A stretch of 64,000 nt of DNA, from positions 1-64,000 of the forward strand of contig JAMPIV010012167.1 of assembly GCA_024509875.1 (NCBI GenBank). The letters are read 5' to 3'. Position numbers and translations under genes: made by a program. Under the pieces are notes generated by a model. It did not search any database, was not told the DNA's origin, and worked only from the letters and a program-made list of their open reading frames with translations. Below, piece by piece: positions 1 through 15,100 of the stretch (position 1 is the stretch's first letter; each line of letters starts with the position of its first letter). Source of the stretch: Oreohelix idahoensis. Lineage: Eukaryota > Mollusca > Gastropoda > Stylommatophora > Oreohelicidae.

Positions 1-600
1 GATCATTTATGAGGGTCTTGTTTTAGTATATAATCTTAACCCTATCCTTTCAGCATGAAGTACCAGGCCTTTATGTGTTTTTTCTATTCTTTTGTTGCAA
101 TTAAACACAGTACGATAATGTATAATCTTTTTTCTTTAATATCATAAGCGAGTCCTTTTTAAACAACTTTCAGGAGCTTTTCATATTTACTAACTTTCTA
201 AATTTTTTTTTTATTTCTCAGGTACTTTATTTAGTGGTCTTTCAAGCTTTAAAATATTTCCTCTAGCTCTATGGAGAGTCTTTTAAACACGGATAGGTCC
301 AATTACTATATACTCTAGCTAGTCTTTTATTTATTTTTATAATCTTAAACAAACTACAATAGCATCTTAAAAGATCCTTATTTTTTATTTTCTTCCTACC
401 TATAGATATCTTATATATAAGCGTCTTTTATTTATCTAGAAACTAGACTATACTACTCGTCCCATTCCCTCTTTATATTTTATCTTTTTCCCTTACACCC
501 AACTTTATTTATCAGCAATTTTATGGCTACAGACGAGTACAATTAAACTCCTTTACTTAAGATCTAGTCTAATTTATTCGATTTGATACATTATTTTCTT
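1..600. other. AT-rich gene-free sequence
   Basis: AT-rich sequence with T-runs and no open frame of note. I see no repeat shared with the rest of the window and no recognisable gene. Confidence 0.5.
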
Positions 601-2160
601 TCTTTTTCTAGCTAGACAAACAAAGTAAACCCCCCTGACAAACCACACGGAAGCAATGTCCCCCCCTCCCTCGCCCCACTAGGCAACCAAAATAAGAATC
701 CCACTCCCCTCCCTACCGTCCCCAAAGGCTATCACAAGCCCCACATCCACACCCCACATCAGACCTCATCACACCCCACCCCCTGCCCTGCACCAAAGCT
801 AAGTGCCGGTTACGGTTCGGGGCGTGGCGGCAAAAAGGATCCCAAGACAGAAGACACTTCTGTGGCTTCATGATACAAGAAAGTGCCCCAAAATGTGCCA
901 AGTACAAGGGTTCTAAATGGAGTCATTACACACCCCCCCCCACCCCCCCCCACCAACACAAGTTTCCCCCCTAACCCCCTCCCCTCAAACCACCAAACAA
1001 AAAAAATACACTATACGCACATATTTACACACAAAAACCCACAACACCATTACCCCCAGAATAACCAATAAAAATACATAATAATAAAAAATTATCCACA
1101 CCCCCCCCCACCATACCCCCCCCCCCTAAAAACTAGGACCACAACAGACTAACAGTCAGCAGGCAAATTTTTTTTTAATTATCCCCACAACCCTGGGGGG
1201 GGGGGTGGGGAAACAAAGGAAATCATTGCTGGGGTGGTCACCTTCCAACATGGATTTAAACTTTTTGTTTAGCCCATCCCCACTTTTTTCACACACACGG
1301 GATCACACACATTTTTACCTCTTTTTTTATATAACCCCCCCCCCTCATGTCCCCCACCCCCCTCCCGAATACAAAAAACGAGGAGACACAAATTGGGGAA
1401 TAAACCCACCACCTCACAACCTTATTTTTTTCACTTTGGGGGGTTCTGTCCCCAAACCCTGATCCCCCCCCCCCCCCCCAAAGGTAAACACCGTAAAAAA
1501 CCACTGCTCGTCAATCCATACCCCATGTCAATCATTCTTACCACCGGGCCCCCCTACTCGATTTCCAAGCTCCCCCCCATTTCCCCCCCCCCCCCCCTGG
1601 GGAAAGTAAAAAACGTCACACTTTCACCTCCCAGCACACTCTATGAATTCCTCCTCCCCCCTCAACCCTTCCATAAAATCAGTTTTCACTGTCCCCCATT
1701 CTCCTGTGCCAACCCGAACATCCCACACTCAGATCCCCCGGGGGGCCCCCTAGAATTCCTACCCCCCCCCCTTAAAAAAAAACCATCCTTTTTTTTACCC
1801 CCCCCCCCCCAATTTAAACAACAAGAGGGGGGGGGGGGGCCCCCCCTACACCCACCCCACTTGCCCCCCCCCCCCCCCCCCTCCCCCGACTAACATCAGC
1901 TGCGGATTTCTAGACCCACCCCCTCGCCCCCCCCCAAACCCCCCTAAGTCCCCCCCCCCCCCCCCGCCTGGGGAAATGAAAAAAAGAAAAGCACGCGAGT
2001 GCCTCCCTAAAATCAAGGGGGGGACCCGCCCCCCACCCCCCCAAACAACAAACTCTTGCCATCCAAGTGTCGGGGGGTGAAAATTGAAAATAATAAAACC
2101 CAAAGGGTGGGTAAAAAAGGCAAACCAACCTAGCCCCCCCAACCCCCCACAAAAAAAAAA
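601..2160. other. C/G-homopolymer-rich region, probably low-quality sequence
   Basis: Dozens of C-runs of 7-20 bases are mixed with G-runs and A-runs, unlike anything else in the window except about 35110-35150. Open frames on both strands translate only to proline- or glycine-rich low-complexity peptides that mirror the homopolymers, so I call none of them coding. Homopolymer inflation of this kind is typical of uncorrected long reads, but a true C-rich satellite cannot be excluded. Confidence 0.5.
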
Positions 2161-3002
2161 AACAAAACATGCGTTGCTGCCTCATCCATTGAGTGAACAT
2201 ATGAGGAGGAGAGACAAGAACCACCAGAAGAATCTGTCTAATATAAACGCCGGGACTCGACTTAGTGAGCAGCGCTGCATGTTATCAAAACAAATTCAGG
2301 TAAGCCTAATAAACCCCAGGTTGACATACGACTGCCTACAATAAATCTCAGTGATTATTTTATCATATGGTGAACGTGTCCCAGATGTGTGAAAATTGCA
2401 TAACAGATTAACCGCAACCGTCACCTTCCCTAGGCAGTGGGAAAGACAACTTCTACGCTTATAAGAAACCGACCTGCTTATCCCCCCCCATCACCCTCGG
2501 GGCAAAGCTGATTAGTGACTGTCTTGCAGTTTTTTGAGTCTCATCAGTAAGCCTTGTACAGGCTAATTTTAATATTCCAAGTTTTTTTTTTTTTTTTTTT
2601 TCCGCCATATTGCGTGAAACAAGATGGCCTGCGAAACCCCAAAACCCGAAAAAAACAAGGCTTTAAGATTTTTTTTCCTCCCCCTCGCGTAAACTTCTTG
2701 TAATTTTATTTCTGGCTCCAGCGACTGTGAACGGTGCTCGTCTGATTGGATTTGGGCTCTCGACATAGGGATGTTAACAAAGTTAGTTTGTGTTTACAAC
2801 AAACTCGTTTGAACGACAACACCAAGGATTTCTCACACTATTCAATATTTGTAGTAAACCCTTATATTATAGATACAACCTTCTTGAGAATTTTAGATAA
2901 TTATAAATGAAGTAAGGAGAGAAATGAACAACAACCACCACAACAATGGAAAGACAGTATTATTGTAAAGTTACCGAAGAAAGGTGATCTATCAGACTGT
3001 AA

Positions 3003-4292
3003 TAACTGGCGTGGTATATCTCTATTATCAGTACCTGGAAATTATTATGTTGCATGATGTTAGAAAGACTTAAATTGCATGCTGACGAAAAGATCAGAGA
3101 AGAACAAGCGGGTTTCAGGCCGAAACGATCATGTATTGATCAAATATTCACACTAAGAACATTTATAGAAGAATCAGTGGAAAGGCAATCGCCACTTGTT
3201 ATCACCTTCGTCGATTTTCAAAAAGCCTTTGATAGTCTACACCGCCCATCATTGTGGAAGATACTTACAATCTATGGTTTTCCAACAAAATATGTGAATA
3301 TAATCAAAGCGCTATATGACAATGCAAGATGTTGTGTTAGAACAAATAAAGGGAATATAGAATGGTTTACAGTAGAAACAGGGGTGAAACAAGGCTGTAT
3401 TATGCCACCACTACTTTTTGGAATAGCTATTGATTGGGTTATGAGAAACTATACCCACAATGAACAATTGGGTATAAAATGGACAAATGGAAAATTCCTG
3501 GGGGACCTGGATTTCGCAGATGATGTAGCATTCTTAAGTTCAACACTAAGACAATCCCAAGAAGCAATAAATAATTTGTGTCATCTCTCGGTTAAAATAG
3601 GTCTCCAAATAAATGCCTCTAAAACTAAAGCTATGAACTTTTCTAACGAGACCTTTGATATCATCTTGAACAGGGAAAAACTACAGAAAGTTGAAAGTTT
3701 CAATTATTTAGGCAGTAAAATGACTCAGGATGGTGACACAACAAGAGAAATCCATACTAGAATTGCTTTGGCAGCTAGCGCCTTCAATAGATTATCTAAC
3801 ATTTGGAAATTACGATCATTGAATATACATACCAATCTTCGTCTGTTTAATTCAAATGTTATCTCAGTGGTAACATACGGCTGTGAGAGTTGGAAAATAA
3901 CAAAATCATTGGAGAACAAGCTGAATACATTCGAGAACAAATGTCTTAGAAAACTCATGAACATCAGTTGGAAAGAATTCAAGACTAATCGACAAATAAG
4001 AGAAGACTCTAGGCAGAAATATGTCTCCGACTATATAAGGAAAAGACGATGGTCATATATCGGTCATGTCCTACGAATGCAAAACAACAGCATACCACTA
4101 CAGGCGCTCACTTGGGTTCCTGAGGGTAAGCGGAAAAAAGGAAGACCAAAAGAAACACTCAGAAGAACAATAATAAGAGAAGGAAGAACGTTGGGCCTAA
4201 ATAATGTGCAAGAGCTAAGAGGAGTGGCGTCACAACGAACAACCTGGAGAGAGCACTGGGTTCCTGCCCTTATGCGCCGTTTTGGTGCTTAA
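3003..4292 (+). pseudogene. LINE-A (RTE-like) reverse transcriptase, copy A
   Basis: 5'-truncated non-LTR retrotransposon polymerase. The 412-codon frame from 3054 begins inside the RT domain. Visible motifs are the finger-region EEQAGFRPKRSC, palm FVDFQKAFDSLHR, GVKQGC, and the catalytic FADD in LDFADDVAFLSS. A basic C-terminal tail follows with the RRWSYIGHVLRM and GRPKETLRRT motifs usual in RTE-type elements. It is broken: compared with 8333-9454, one A is missing near 3040, so the upstream codons are out of frame. No endonuclease domain is present. The 3' end runs directly into a (TA)n tract, which may be the element's own tail. Confidence 0.85.
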
Positions 4293-4319
4293 AGAATATA
4301 TATATATATAATATATATA

Positions 4320-4364
<45 letters not shown>

Positions 4365-4400
4365 TATATATTATAATATATATATATATAAATATATATA
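4287..4400. repeat. (TA)n microsatellite
   Basis: Nearly pure TA dinucleotide tract starting a few bases after the LINE-A stop codon, and ending where a fragment of another LINE begins. Confidence 0.9.
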
Positions 4401-4972
4401 ATCATTAACAGAAGCACCTGGCGACTGTGCAGTAGAAATTAAAAGAAGACTTGCAATTGCTTCACATAAGCTAATACAGATGAAAAACCTATGGCAAGGC
4501 ACAAGCAAAGAAACAAAGTTACAACTGATCAGAGCATGTATATTCCCAGTAGCAACATACGGCTGCGCGACTTGGACACGCAATAAAACAGTTGCAAAAA
4601 AGATTACATCATTCGAAATGAAATGCTACAGAAGGATGTTGAGAATACCCTGGACAGAAAAAAAAAGACCAACAGAGAAGTACTGCACTCACTAAACGTA
4701 CAGGAACATTGGCTCCTAAATACCATCGCAATAAGGAAGCTGAAATTTTTCGGTCATATAAAAAGACATAATAGTCTGGAAAAAACAGTGATGGAAGGCA
4801 TGGTCCCTGGAATAAGGGGAAGGGGTCGACCTAGACGACGGTGGACCCAGGACATCACAGAGAGTCTGAACTTGTCTTTGGCTGATGCAGGTCGACTTGC
4901 CCAGAATCGTGATGCGTTCAGAGCAGCTGTAATGGAGACAACGTTCTGGAAAGAATACGTCATATGATGAAT
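4400..4972 (+). mobile_element. LINE-B (BovB-like RTE) 3' fragment
   Basis: 3' end of an RTE element related to 22680-23730 and 50910-51955. Conceptual translation over two frames (4480-4695 and 4623-4967) gives a C-terminal tail with TYGCATWTRN, CYRRMLRIPW, FFGHIKRHNSLE and GRGRPRRRWTQDITES. It has no RT core and is frameshifted near 4680. It lies between two TA tracts in copy A of the tandem unit and is absent from copy B. Confidence 0.8.
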
Positions 4973-4990
4973 GAATATATATATATATAT

Positions 4991-4991
<1 letters not shown>
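4972..4991. repeat. Short (TA)n tract
   Basis: Short TA tract separating the LINE-B fragment from the non-coding block. In copy B a single TA tract occupies the whole interval. Confidence 0.7.
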
Positions 4992-6443
<1,452 letters not shown>

Positions 6444-6654
6444 CAATAACTCGTCAAACTTGACGGTTTTTTTTATTATAGTGTGCTGTTTCCGTTCCCG
6501 GATGAGCAGATAGAAGTACATTCTTAGAGTGTTTTTTTCTCTCCATAATACAGTGTAATCAAACTGTTCATGAACACCGTCATTTGAACGCTTTTCTTTG
6601 TTAATTGTAACTATTTTCGGGAGAGTATATATAATGGAACTGGAACAGACACAC

Positions 6655-7262
6655 CTTCACACACCTAGGATGCATAGTAACGCCAGACGGCGGAGCAAGC
6701 AAAAACATCAACAACAGAATGAACAAAGCAAGAACAGCCTTTTTTAGTCTAAACAACATCTGGACGTCCTCTCAGTACAGCACAAGCACAAAATTAAGAT
6801 TATATCAGAGCTGTGTGCTTTCTGTGTTTCTCTATGGTTCGGAATGCTGGAGAGTTACAGAGAAGGAAATGTCGAAATTGTCATCTTTTCACACAACATG
6901 CCTAAGAAAAATTCACCGAATCTTTTGGCCGAATACCATCACTAACCAAGATCTGCTTACTCGTAGCAAGCAAGAGGACATGCACTCCATCATAGCTGGA
7001 GCTGGGTTGGTCATGTCCTCAGAAAAGACCCAGATGCCATCACAAGAACAGCTATGCTTTGGACCCCTGAAGGAAAACGAAAGAGAGGCCGACCAAAAAC
7101 AACCTGGCGGAGGACTGTGGAGGCTGAGATGCAGGGAATGAACCAGAGTTGGGGCACTGTACGAAGGATGGCCACCGACCGAGCAAAGTGGAATCAATTT
7201 GTTGTTGCCCTACAAGACGCCACTAGGCGTGATGGCCACTGACTGCTTTGACGGTCGGCGGC
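6655..7262 (+). mobile_element. LINE-C (RTE) 3' fragment in copy A
   Basis: 5'-truncated RTE element. Translation gives MNKARTAFFSLNNIW, LYGSECWRVTEKEMSK and FWPNTITNQDLLTRSK, then after a frameshift near 7000 the tail GKRKRGRPKTTWRRTVE and RAKWNQFVVALQDATRR with a stop at 7240. The 3' end is GGATCAAAGAAGAAG, shared with the other LINE-C copies at 28540, 45048 and 59947. No RT core remains. The equivalent in copy B (about 11500-12100) is recognisable but riddled with insertions. Confidence 0.85.
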
Positions 7263-7265
7263 TAA

Positions 7266-7800
7266 GGATCAAAGAAGAAGACTCTTGTGCTGAAGGGTGA
7301 ATGTTGAAAAATGGAATGTAATGGATTTGTAAGTTTACATATGATTTACAAATATTTATATTTATATAGATATGTAAATATATTACAACAAGTTTTCCAA
7401 TTATAGGAACAAAAATTATATCAGCTGTGCTGTTATTCAATTATAGTACATGTATCAGCTGTGCTGTTAATTAAGTATATAACATTTATCAGCTATGCTG
7501 TTAATCTTATTATTGTCTCTTGCTACGCTAAATCTCTTTTTCGTCACTGACAGTTAATTTGCTCACAATTGCCGACGGAAATGGTACTAATGTGTACTCA
7601 TCTCTCAAAACGTTCTGTTCTCCTTAGTTTGCTTGACACACCACCTGCTGTGGATCGTTCCTTTAGCCCACCCAAGACTGAGGGGGACTAAAGATGTAGC
7701 TCAGGTACAATCTCTGTGCTCCTGCGAAGTTTCAGGCAGCTGGATTGACTCGACATACGTCCTCAGGTTTGATGACACGAATAAAACCCTCTAAGATTTT
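7266..7800. repeat. Spacer with three short tandem repeats
   Basis: Lies between the two tandem units. Around 7418-7505 the motif TATCAGCTGTGCTGTTA recurs three times with a spacing of about 35 bases. No gene is seen. Confidence 0.6.
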
Positions 7801-8332
7801 TAAACCGGCCAGGTTTTGACTCGACTTAGTGAAGCAGGCTGCAGGTCAATGCACTCAGGTAAGCTATAAATCAAGGTGACAGCTTCTCCTCTTCAGTCGG
7901 TCGGTATCTTTGGCGTCGTGTCGGTGATGTGTGATTATGCATAAAATCCGCCCGATTATATAGGCAGGTGAAGTGACTTCTACAGCTTAAAGAAAGCGTT
8001 TGGTTGGTTCCTGGCGGGGCAAGCTGATTGGCTGTCTGCAGTTTGGTCTCATGCCTCGTACAGGCTAATTTTATTCCGTTTTTTCCGCCATATTGCGTGA
8101 ACAAGATGGCCGCGACCCAAATCCGAAAAAAACAAGGCTTAAGTTTTTTCCTCGCGTAACTTCTTGTAATTTATTCTGGCTCAGCGACTGGTGAACGGTG
8201 CTCGTTGATTGGTTGGGCTCTCGACATAGGGATGTAACAAAGTAGTGGGTTTACACAACTCGTTTTACGACAACACCAAGGATTCTCACACTATTCAATA
8301 TTTGTAGTAACCCTATATATATATACAACCTC

Positions 8333-9731
8333 TTGAGAATTTTAGATATTATAAATGAAGTATGGAGAGAAGAACAACCACCACAACAATGGAAAGACAG
8401 TATTATTGTAAAGTTACCGAAGAAAGGTGATCTGTCAGACTGTAATAACTGGCGTAGTATATCTCTATTATCAGTACCTGGAAAATTATTATGTTGCATG
8501 ATGTTAGAAAGACTTAAATTGCATGCTGACGAAAAGATCAGAGAAGAACAAGCGGGTTTCAGGCCGAAACGATCATGTATTGATCAAATATTCACACTAA
8601 GAACATTTATAGAAGAATCAGTGGAAAGGCAATCGCCACTTATTATCACCTTCGTCGATTTTCAAAAAGCCTTTGATAGTCTACACCGCCCATCATTGTG
8701 GAAGATACTTACAATTTATGGTTTTCCAACAAAATATGTGAATATAATCAAAGCGCTATATGACAATGCAAGATGTTGTGTTAGAACAAATAAAGGGAAT
8801 ACAGAATGTTTTACAGTAGAAACAGGGGTGAAACAAGGCTGTATTATGTCACCACTACTTTTTGGAATAGCTATTGATTGGGTTATGAGAAACTATACCC
8901 ACAATGAAAAATTGGGTATAAAATGGACAAATGGAAAATTCCTGGGGGACCTGGATTTCGCAGATGATGTAGCATTCTTAAGTTCAACACCAAGACACTC
9001 CCAAGAAGCAATAAATAATTTGTGTCATCTCTCGGTTAAAATAGGTCTCCAAATAAATGCCTCTAAAACTAAAGCTATGAACTTTTCTAACGAGACCTTT
9101 GATATCATCTTGAACGGGGAAAAACTACAGAAAGTTGAAAGTTTCAATTATTTAGGCAGTAAAATGACTCAGGATGGTGACACAACAAGAGAAATCCATA
9201 CTGAAATTGCTTTGGCAGCTAGCGCCTTCAATAGATTATCTAACATTTGGAAATTACGATCATTGAATATACATACCAAGCTTCGTCTGTTTAATTCAAA
9301 TGTTATCTCAGTGTTAACATACGGCTGTGAGAGTTTGAAAATAACAAAATCATTGGAGAACAAGCTGAATACATTCGAGAACAAATGTCTTAGAAAACTC
9401 ATGAACATCAGTTGGAAAGAATTCAAGACTAATCGACAATTAAGAGAAGACTAGGCAGAAATATGTCTCCGACTATATAAGGAAAAGACGATGGTCATAT
9501 ATCGGTCATGTCCTACTAATGCAAAACAACAGAATACCACTACAGGCGCTCACTTGGGTTCCTGAGGGTAAGAGGAAAAAAGGAAGACCAAAAGAAACAC
9601 TCAGAAGAACAATAATAAGAGAAGGAAGAACGTTGGGCCTAAATAATATGCAAGAGCTAAGAGGAGTGGCGTCACAACGAACAACCTGGAGAGCACTGGT
9701 TTCTGCCTTATGCGCCGTGTTTGGTGCTTAA
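8333..9731 (+). pseudogene. LINE-A (RTE-like) reverse transcriptase, copy B
   Basis: The best LINE-A frame in the window. It opens at 8333 with the region preceding RT (PQQWKDSIIVKLPKKGDLSD, NNWRSISLL), then EEQAGFRPKRSC, FVDFQKAFDSLHR, GVKQGCIMSPLLF and FADDVAFLSS. It ends early at 9454 because two bases are missing relative to copy A in the sequence around AGAAGACTAGGC, and the tail resumes in another frame (9519-9731; GKRKKGRPKETLRRT). The endonuclease domain is absent, so this is a 5'-truncated dead copy. Whether the ATG at 8333 was ever a start cannot be told. Confidence 0.85.
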
Positions 9732-9734
9732 ATA

Positions 9735-9737
9735 ATT

Positions 9738-9807
<70 letters not shown>
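9735..9807. repeat. (TA)n microsatellite
   Basis: Pure TA tract directly after the LINE-A 3' end in copy B. Confidence 0.9.
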
Positions 9808-9809
<2 letters not shown>

Positions 9810-11144
9810 AGATAGTATTTCCAGAACGAGCGGGAAACAAGACTGTTCTCCGACTAGCCCTCAACACTGCAAGAGTTGTCGCAACGGAAATAGTCAGTTG
9901 TAGTTCCTGTGTCTATACTTACATTCCCCTGTGCACCCATCGGAAGAACAGTGCTAGTTTTTTTAGAACAGTGAAGACACCCCTTTAGGACTTATATCGT
10001 CACCAGGATTCATCGTGGAAGTAAACGTATTCGGCGTTCACCTCATTAGTTTTTTTTAGATGATAGGTGAACTCGAGGGGCCAATTTGTATCCTCGACAG
10101 CTGGGGTGATACATTAGTCAACAGAAACAGTAGGGATTATGTTCGTTGAATAAATTTACCAAGGGATACCACAGACCCAAGGGAAGAATGCAAAATAGGT
10201 AAAAGTGTGAGAGGTGGCCACATGAATGAGAGAGTGTGTGTTGATTCTATGGTTGCTGGAAATTATCTATTAATTTTTGGTGGTTTGATTTTGTTTACTT
10301 TACTTGGTCATATATTGTACCAATATTGTTATTCTGTAAACCTAGTGCTAACCTTCAAAGAAAGGTTCCTCTTTGGGAAATATTTTCTTTAGGTTATTTT
10401 CCTTTATACGGTGAAGGCGCACCATTCTTCTGTATTTCCTCTATGTGTAAATGATTTTCTTGATATCTTTGGGTAACTTGATGTTGTAAACTGTTTAGTG
10501 ATAATAAACAACAAGAAAACCTAACTTTGTGTGTTGGTCAGACCCATACCCATTTATCCTTAGTCTTTTCACGTTTGTGTGTCTTGTTGTCACATATTGT
10601 TGTGTGTGTGTAGAGTAACCTGCTCTCATTTTAGATAGGGAGGCAAAGACTGTCTTGTAACAAAGCATAGTTGTACGGATAGGCTGGATGAGAGAAACCT
10701 ACTCGCCCAAGAGACATATCTTTCCCTCAACCTACCACCTGTGAAATCTATTTTTCTGTACATTCTCCTGTATCAGTCAACCTTTACTCTTTAACTAAAC
10801 TGGGCCCAATTAACCTACCGTACGACATGGGTTCAATTTCCAGACCAGGAGGGAAAAGACAACAGGAGACGGACACTTGAGAGTCATGGCCCAAGTGGGT
10901 CTGCTGCCCTCAGAGTGTACAGAAGATAACGTGCTAAAACACGTGTCCGACGGGGGACATGTCTGATGATCAGATTTCTCATGTTTAACGCCATGTGTAA
11001 GAGTTTCCAATCATAATCATTTGTGTGATTTTGATCTCTCTCCTCGTTAATACATTAACACACTTGAAGATTAGAGGTGTTTCCCCTAGAGTTGTGGGGG
11101 AACTGTTTTAAACCCAAGAAATATGAGCAAATTCCAGTCGAGCG

Positions 11145-11148
<4 letters not shown>

Positions 11149-11228
<80 letters not shown>

Positions 11229-11280
11229 TATATATGGAATATATATTATATATATATATTATAGTATATATATATAATAT
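11149..11280. repeat. (TA)n microsatellite, interrupted
   Basis: TA tract with several non-TA interruptions in its second half. Counterpart of 6325-6440. Confidence 0.85.
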
Positions 11281-12119
11281 ATTAGCAATAACTCGTCAGA
11301 AACTTGACGTTTTTTTTTTATAGTGTGCTGTTTCCGGTCCGGATGAGCAGATAGAAGTACATTCTTAGAGTGTTTTTTTTTTCTTCCCATAATACAGTGT
11401 AATCAAACTGTTCATGAACACCGTCATTTGAACGCTGTTTCTTTGTTAAATTTACGGGTAACTATTTTTCGGGAGAGTAATATATAATTGGAACTGGAAC
11501 AGACACACCTTCACACACCTAGTATGCATTAGTAACAGCCAGGACGGCGGAGCAAGCAAAGAAACATCATACAACAGAATGAACCAAAGTCAAAGGAAAA
11601 AGCCTTTCTGTAGTCTAAACCACATCTGGTACGTCCTCTCAGTACAGCACAAGCACATATATTAAGATTATAATCAGAGCTTGTGTGCACTTCCTGTGTT
11701 TCTCTTGGTTCGGAATGCTGGAAGAGTTTACAGAGAAGGGAAATTGACGAAATAGGTCAACTCATTTCACACAACCAGCCTAAGAAATAATTCAACGACG
11801 AATCTTTTTGTCCACGAATACCATTCACGCAACCAAATCTGCTTACTCGGAGCATAGCACAAGCAGTGACATGCACACCATCATACGCGGCAGACGCTGG
11901 AGCAGGTTTGGCCATATTCCACATAAGGAGACCCGATGCCATCCGACAATAACACGCTATGCTCAACTGGAACACCCACAGAAACGAAAAGACATGAGGC
12001 CACACGACCAAATCACACAACCATTGAGCGGTCGGCCTGTTTGACTCGCTGATCACTGTCAAAAGATGCAACCAAGCCACAGATTATGGGCACCTGTTAC
12101 GAAAGGATGGCATACCGAA

Positions 12120-15100
12120 CAGTAACAAAGTGAACTTATCAATATGTATGTTTGACCCTACAAGCACAATAGACTACCAGAGCTTGTAGTGTGCGCCCTA
12201 ACTCCGAACTGTATGTCTCCTGCATATGAACGTGTACGACCAGGACATACAACAGGAATTCAAAGCCAGAACTAACACAAAGAATCCCTAAACTTCACAT
12301 CAACCCTGATGAAAACTAATAAATACAAATTTATACATAACAACATGAGTTAGTCACTTACATCCAGTCTGCAGACCCCAAACAGTACTACACAACACTA
12401 AACTCGCGAGAATATATGTTTAATTCTAATTCAACTACTAATATTAAAGTCATTCCACGATTGACAACAATATTCGTGGAAAGTGCCGTAGTGACATTCG
12501 TTTCAAAGTAGTATTTCTCCCAGTACTAATAACAGATGGCTTTAACATTTATAAAACACAATCTTCTTCTCATGTTATATCACATGAGACTTATATGTAC
12601 TAATCCGTTCAGAAGAGTAGACCTCATTAGCCATCGCTTAAGCGAAAATACTATTGATCCAGAGTCCACCACACAAGCGATACCATTACACCGAAACTAA
12701 TATGCGGTTGAGGACCGCAATCATCTCAGAAACATATCTGAATTAACACAACGACGATATGTCCTACAAGTATCGACAGGAAAAACATTTTACACGAAAT
12801 ATTCAAAACATCACTGCAATCCAGAACTCTTCCACAAAGTGAACCTGCCATCAGCGGTACGACAAACTGATCGCTTATACGAGAGCGCTACGCACATCTA
12901 TACCCTGAAGAACAATCCTCAGAAATCTTCTCCACCCCAAACACTCTCTCTCCACTACTCTTCTACGTACAATCTCTAATACGATTTGAGCCCCCTCTAA
13001 TCCTACGCACACGTCAATCTAACACAACCCGATCTTAACTATAGAAAAGAGCACTATCAACACTAAAACATCCTCATCACAGCACGACCAACAAGTTAGA
13101 CTACAGGTACCGGGGAGAGAAAACAACACTATAGACAAATCACCAGATCATCACAAATCCCCATAATATTACAAAATAATTCATATGCAACCGACAGCTG
13201 ACACAATCACACGCTGATTAATTTTCAAAGATGAATTAAATAATTCATCATAAACTAAATAATTATCATTATCCAGCGAACAGCTAGAAATCTCACAAAC
13301 TCAAAAACTGCGCTATAACACAAATCACCTTGCTCAATACAAAAAAATCAAAAGAATATAAATCTACAATAGAATGATAGAACACAAAGTTTTAAGAATC
13401 ATTTATCCTCTACGAGGCTTTTGCACCACAGTCATGATCTGGAAGAGAAAAGCTGATAAGCCCCAAGCGACAAACAAATGTCTACAATAAGGAATTTAGG
13501 TCGCATACAAAATATTTACCCTTCTTAAGGTATTGAGACAGAGACTTTGATATCTCGACGCTTCTCAAGCTTTAAAGGAAATATGAGTTTCGCAACTACT
13601 CGCATACAGAAAGTAAAGATAAGGCAAAATGAGCGAACATTTGCCCAATTACAAATATAAAAAACAAATCACATCACTCCGTCCTGCATTCCTTTATTCA
13701 TTCAGCCAAGCACACTAGCACATGATTCATCACTCACAGCTCTTAGAAGCCAGCATATATTCTGTAAATTTCAATTTTGAGGACATTCACCAACAGACTC
13801 GTCAAGGTACATGTCTTTGACCAAGAAATCCCCAATTTCCACAAATCGACAGATTGATTATCATCTGTTTCCGGGAAACCCACGACATCCTTGGGTTTAT
13901 CTTATTTTTCGGATGTCTTGATTTTAGGTCACATTCAGAAATTGTCCAGAGCACGACAACATTAACAACGAGCAGCAAGATGTCAACCATAGCTTAGGTT
14001 TCTAGCCAAATCCTCCAGAAAAGGAATGTCAGCATTCGCGTGTCACTCACTTTCAGGAAAAGACTATATTTGGGTCACCACACCACTATGTCGAAACTCC
14101 GTCGAATGTTACTGAAAGTTACATATAGTTTACTTGCCATCACTACTGCCTACGCATAAAATATGTACATAGAGTTTTGCGTGCAACTTACAAATCCATC
14201 AATCTTGGATTCTGAGGCTCAAAAAGGCCCTCTAGCCTATAAATAACATATTAGTCTAATAAATACATCCAGTTAGTGGATAATTTGTCAACCTACTGTT
14301 CAAGTTCTCATGTGAAAGAACGAAAACATGATAGCCTAAACACCTAAATGTCCAGAACCCAACCGCACATGTCAGAACAGTTTGGTAGTAAAAAACACCT
14401 TTGTAACCCCCGTGAGTAAATAAAAAGAAATAAAAAAAGTTACTGTTTTCATGTCATCACATAGTACGCTGCTCGTCTAGTAACTAAAAGACCCGGCAAA
14501 ATTTGGTTACCACAATGTAATTCATCTGCAATAAAGAAAAAACACATGAAATATTTTAACCATTATTAACTATACTCAATATAACTTACATTTTTAAACC
14601 TGCAAGCGGTACTGCATTGACTTATCGCCCATATTTAAACTTTCCGGGAAAATACGTTATAACAAGATACATAAAAACAAACATCCTGATTAGGATAAAC
14701 CATACCCAGCGTTCTCCGTTCTATATACTCAATAATAGTAATCTAACGCATTATTAAGTTAGAGATTTAGCCAAAAAATTACTTATTCACAGATCTGATG
14801 TATTTTTAGCATAAAACTTAATTCCTTACATACCGAACCGACAGTTAAAAGAGCTACGATAATACTAAATTTCTGTTATTACCACTGTAACGCAGCACTT
14901 ATATAAATAATACAGAACTTAATACTTATAAATACACACGCAAGCCGAAATTCAACGCTGCTCACCATCATACTCTGCACAATCAACAGTACTGAAAAAT
15001 AAAAAATATCATAGACAGATTTTATACTACACACGCAAAGATCATTATAGCTACTATGATAGTGTCAGAATAGGTTATGAGGAAGATGGTTATAAGATAT

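Larger units (their letters stand above)
7810..12120 (+). repeat. Tandem ~5 kb unit, copy B
   Basis: Second direct copy. It begins with the clean counterpart of the damaged copy A leader (7810-8330). It contains LINE-A (8333-9731), a TA tract (9735-9807), the non-coding block (9808-11148), a TA tract (11149-11280) and a LINE-C 3' end that becomes steadily more corrupted by single-base insertions from about 11450 until it cannot be recognised near 12120. Confidence 0.8.

Noticed and set aside
1205..2344. Overlapping proline- or glycine-rich open frames on both strands
   Set aside because: They only translate C- or G-homopolymers; no domain, no start context, and mirrored on the opposite strand.
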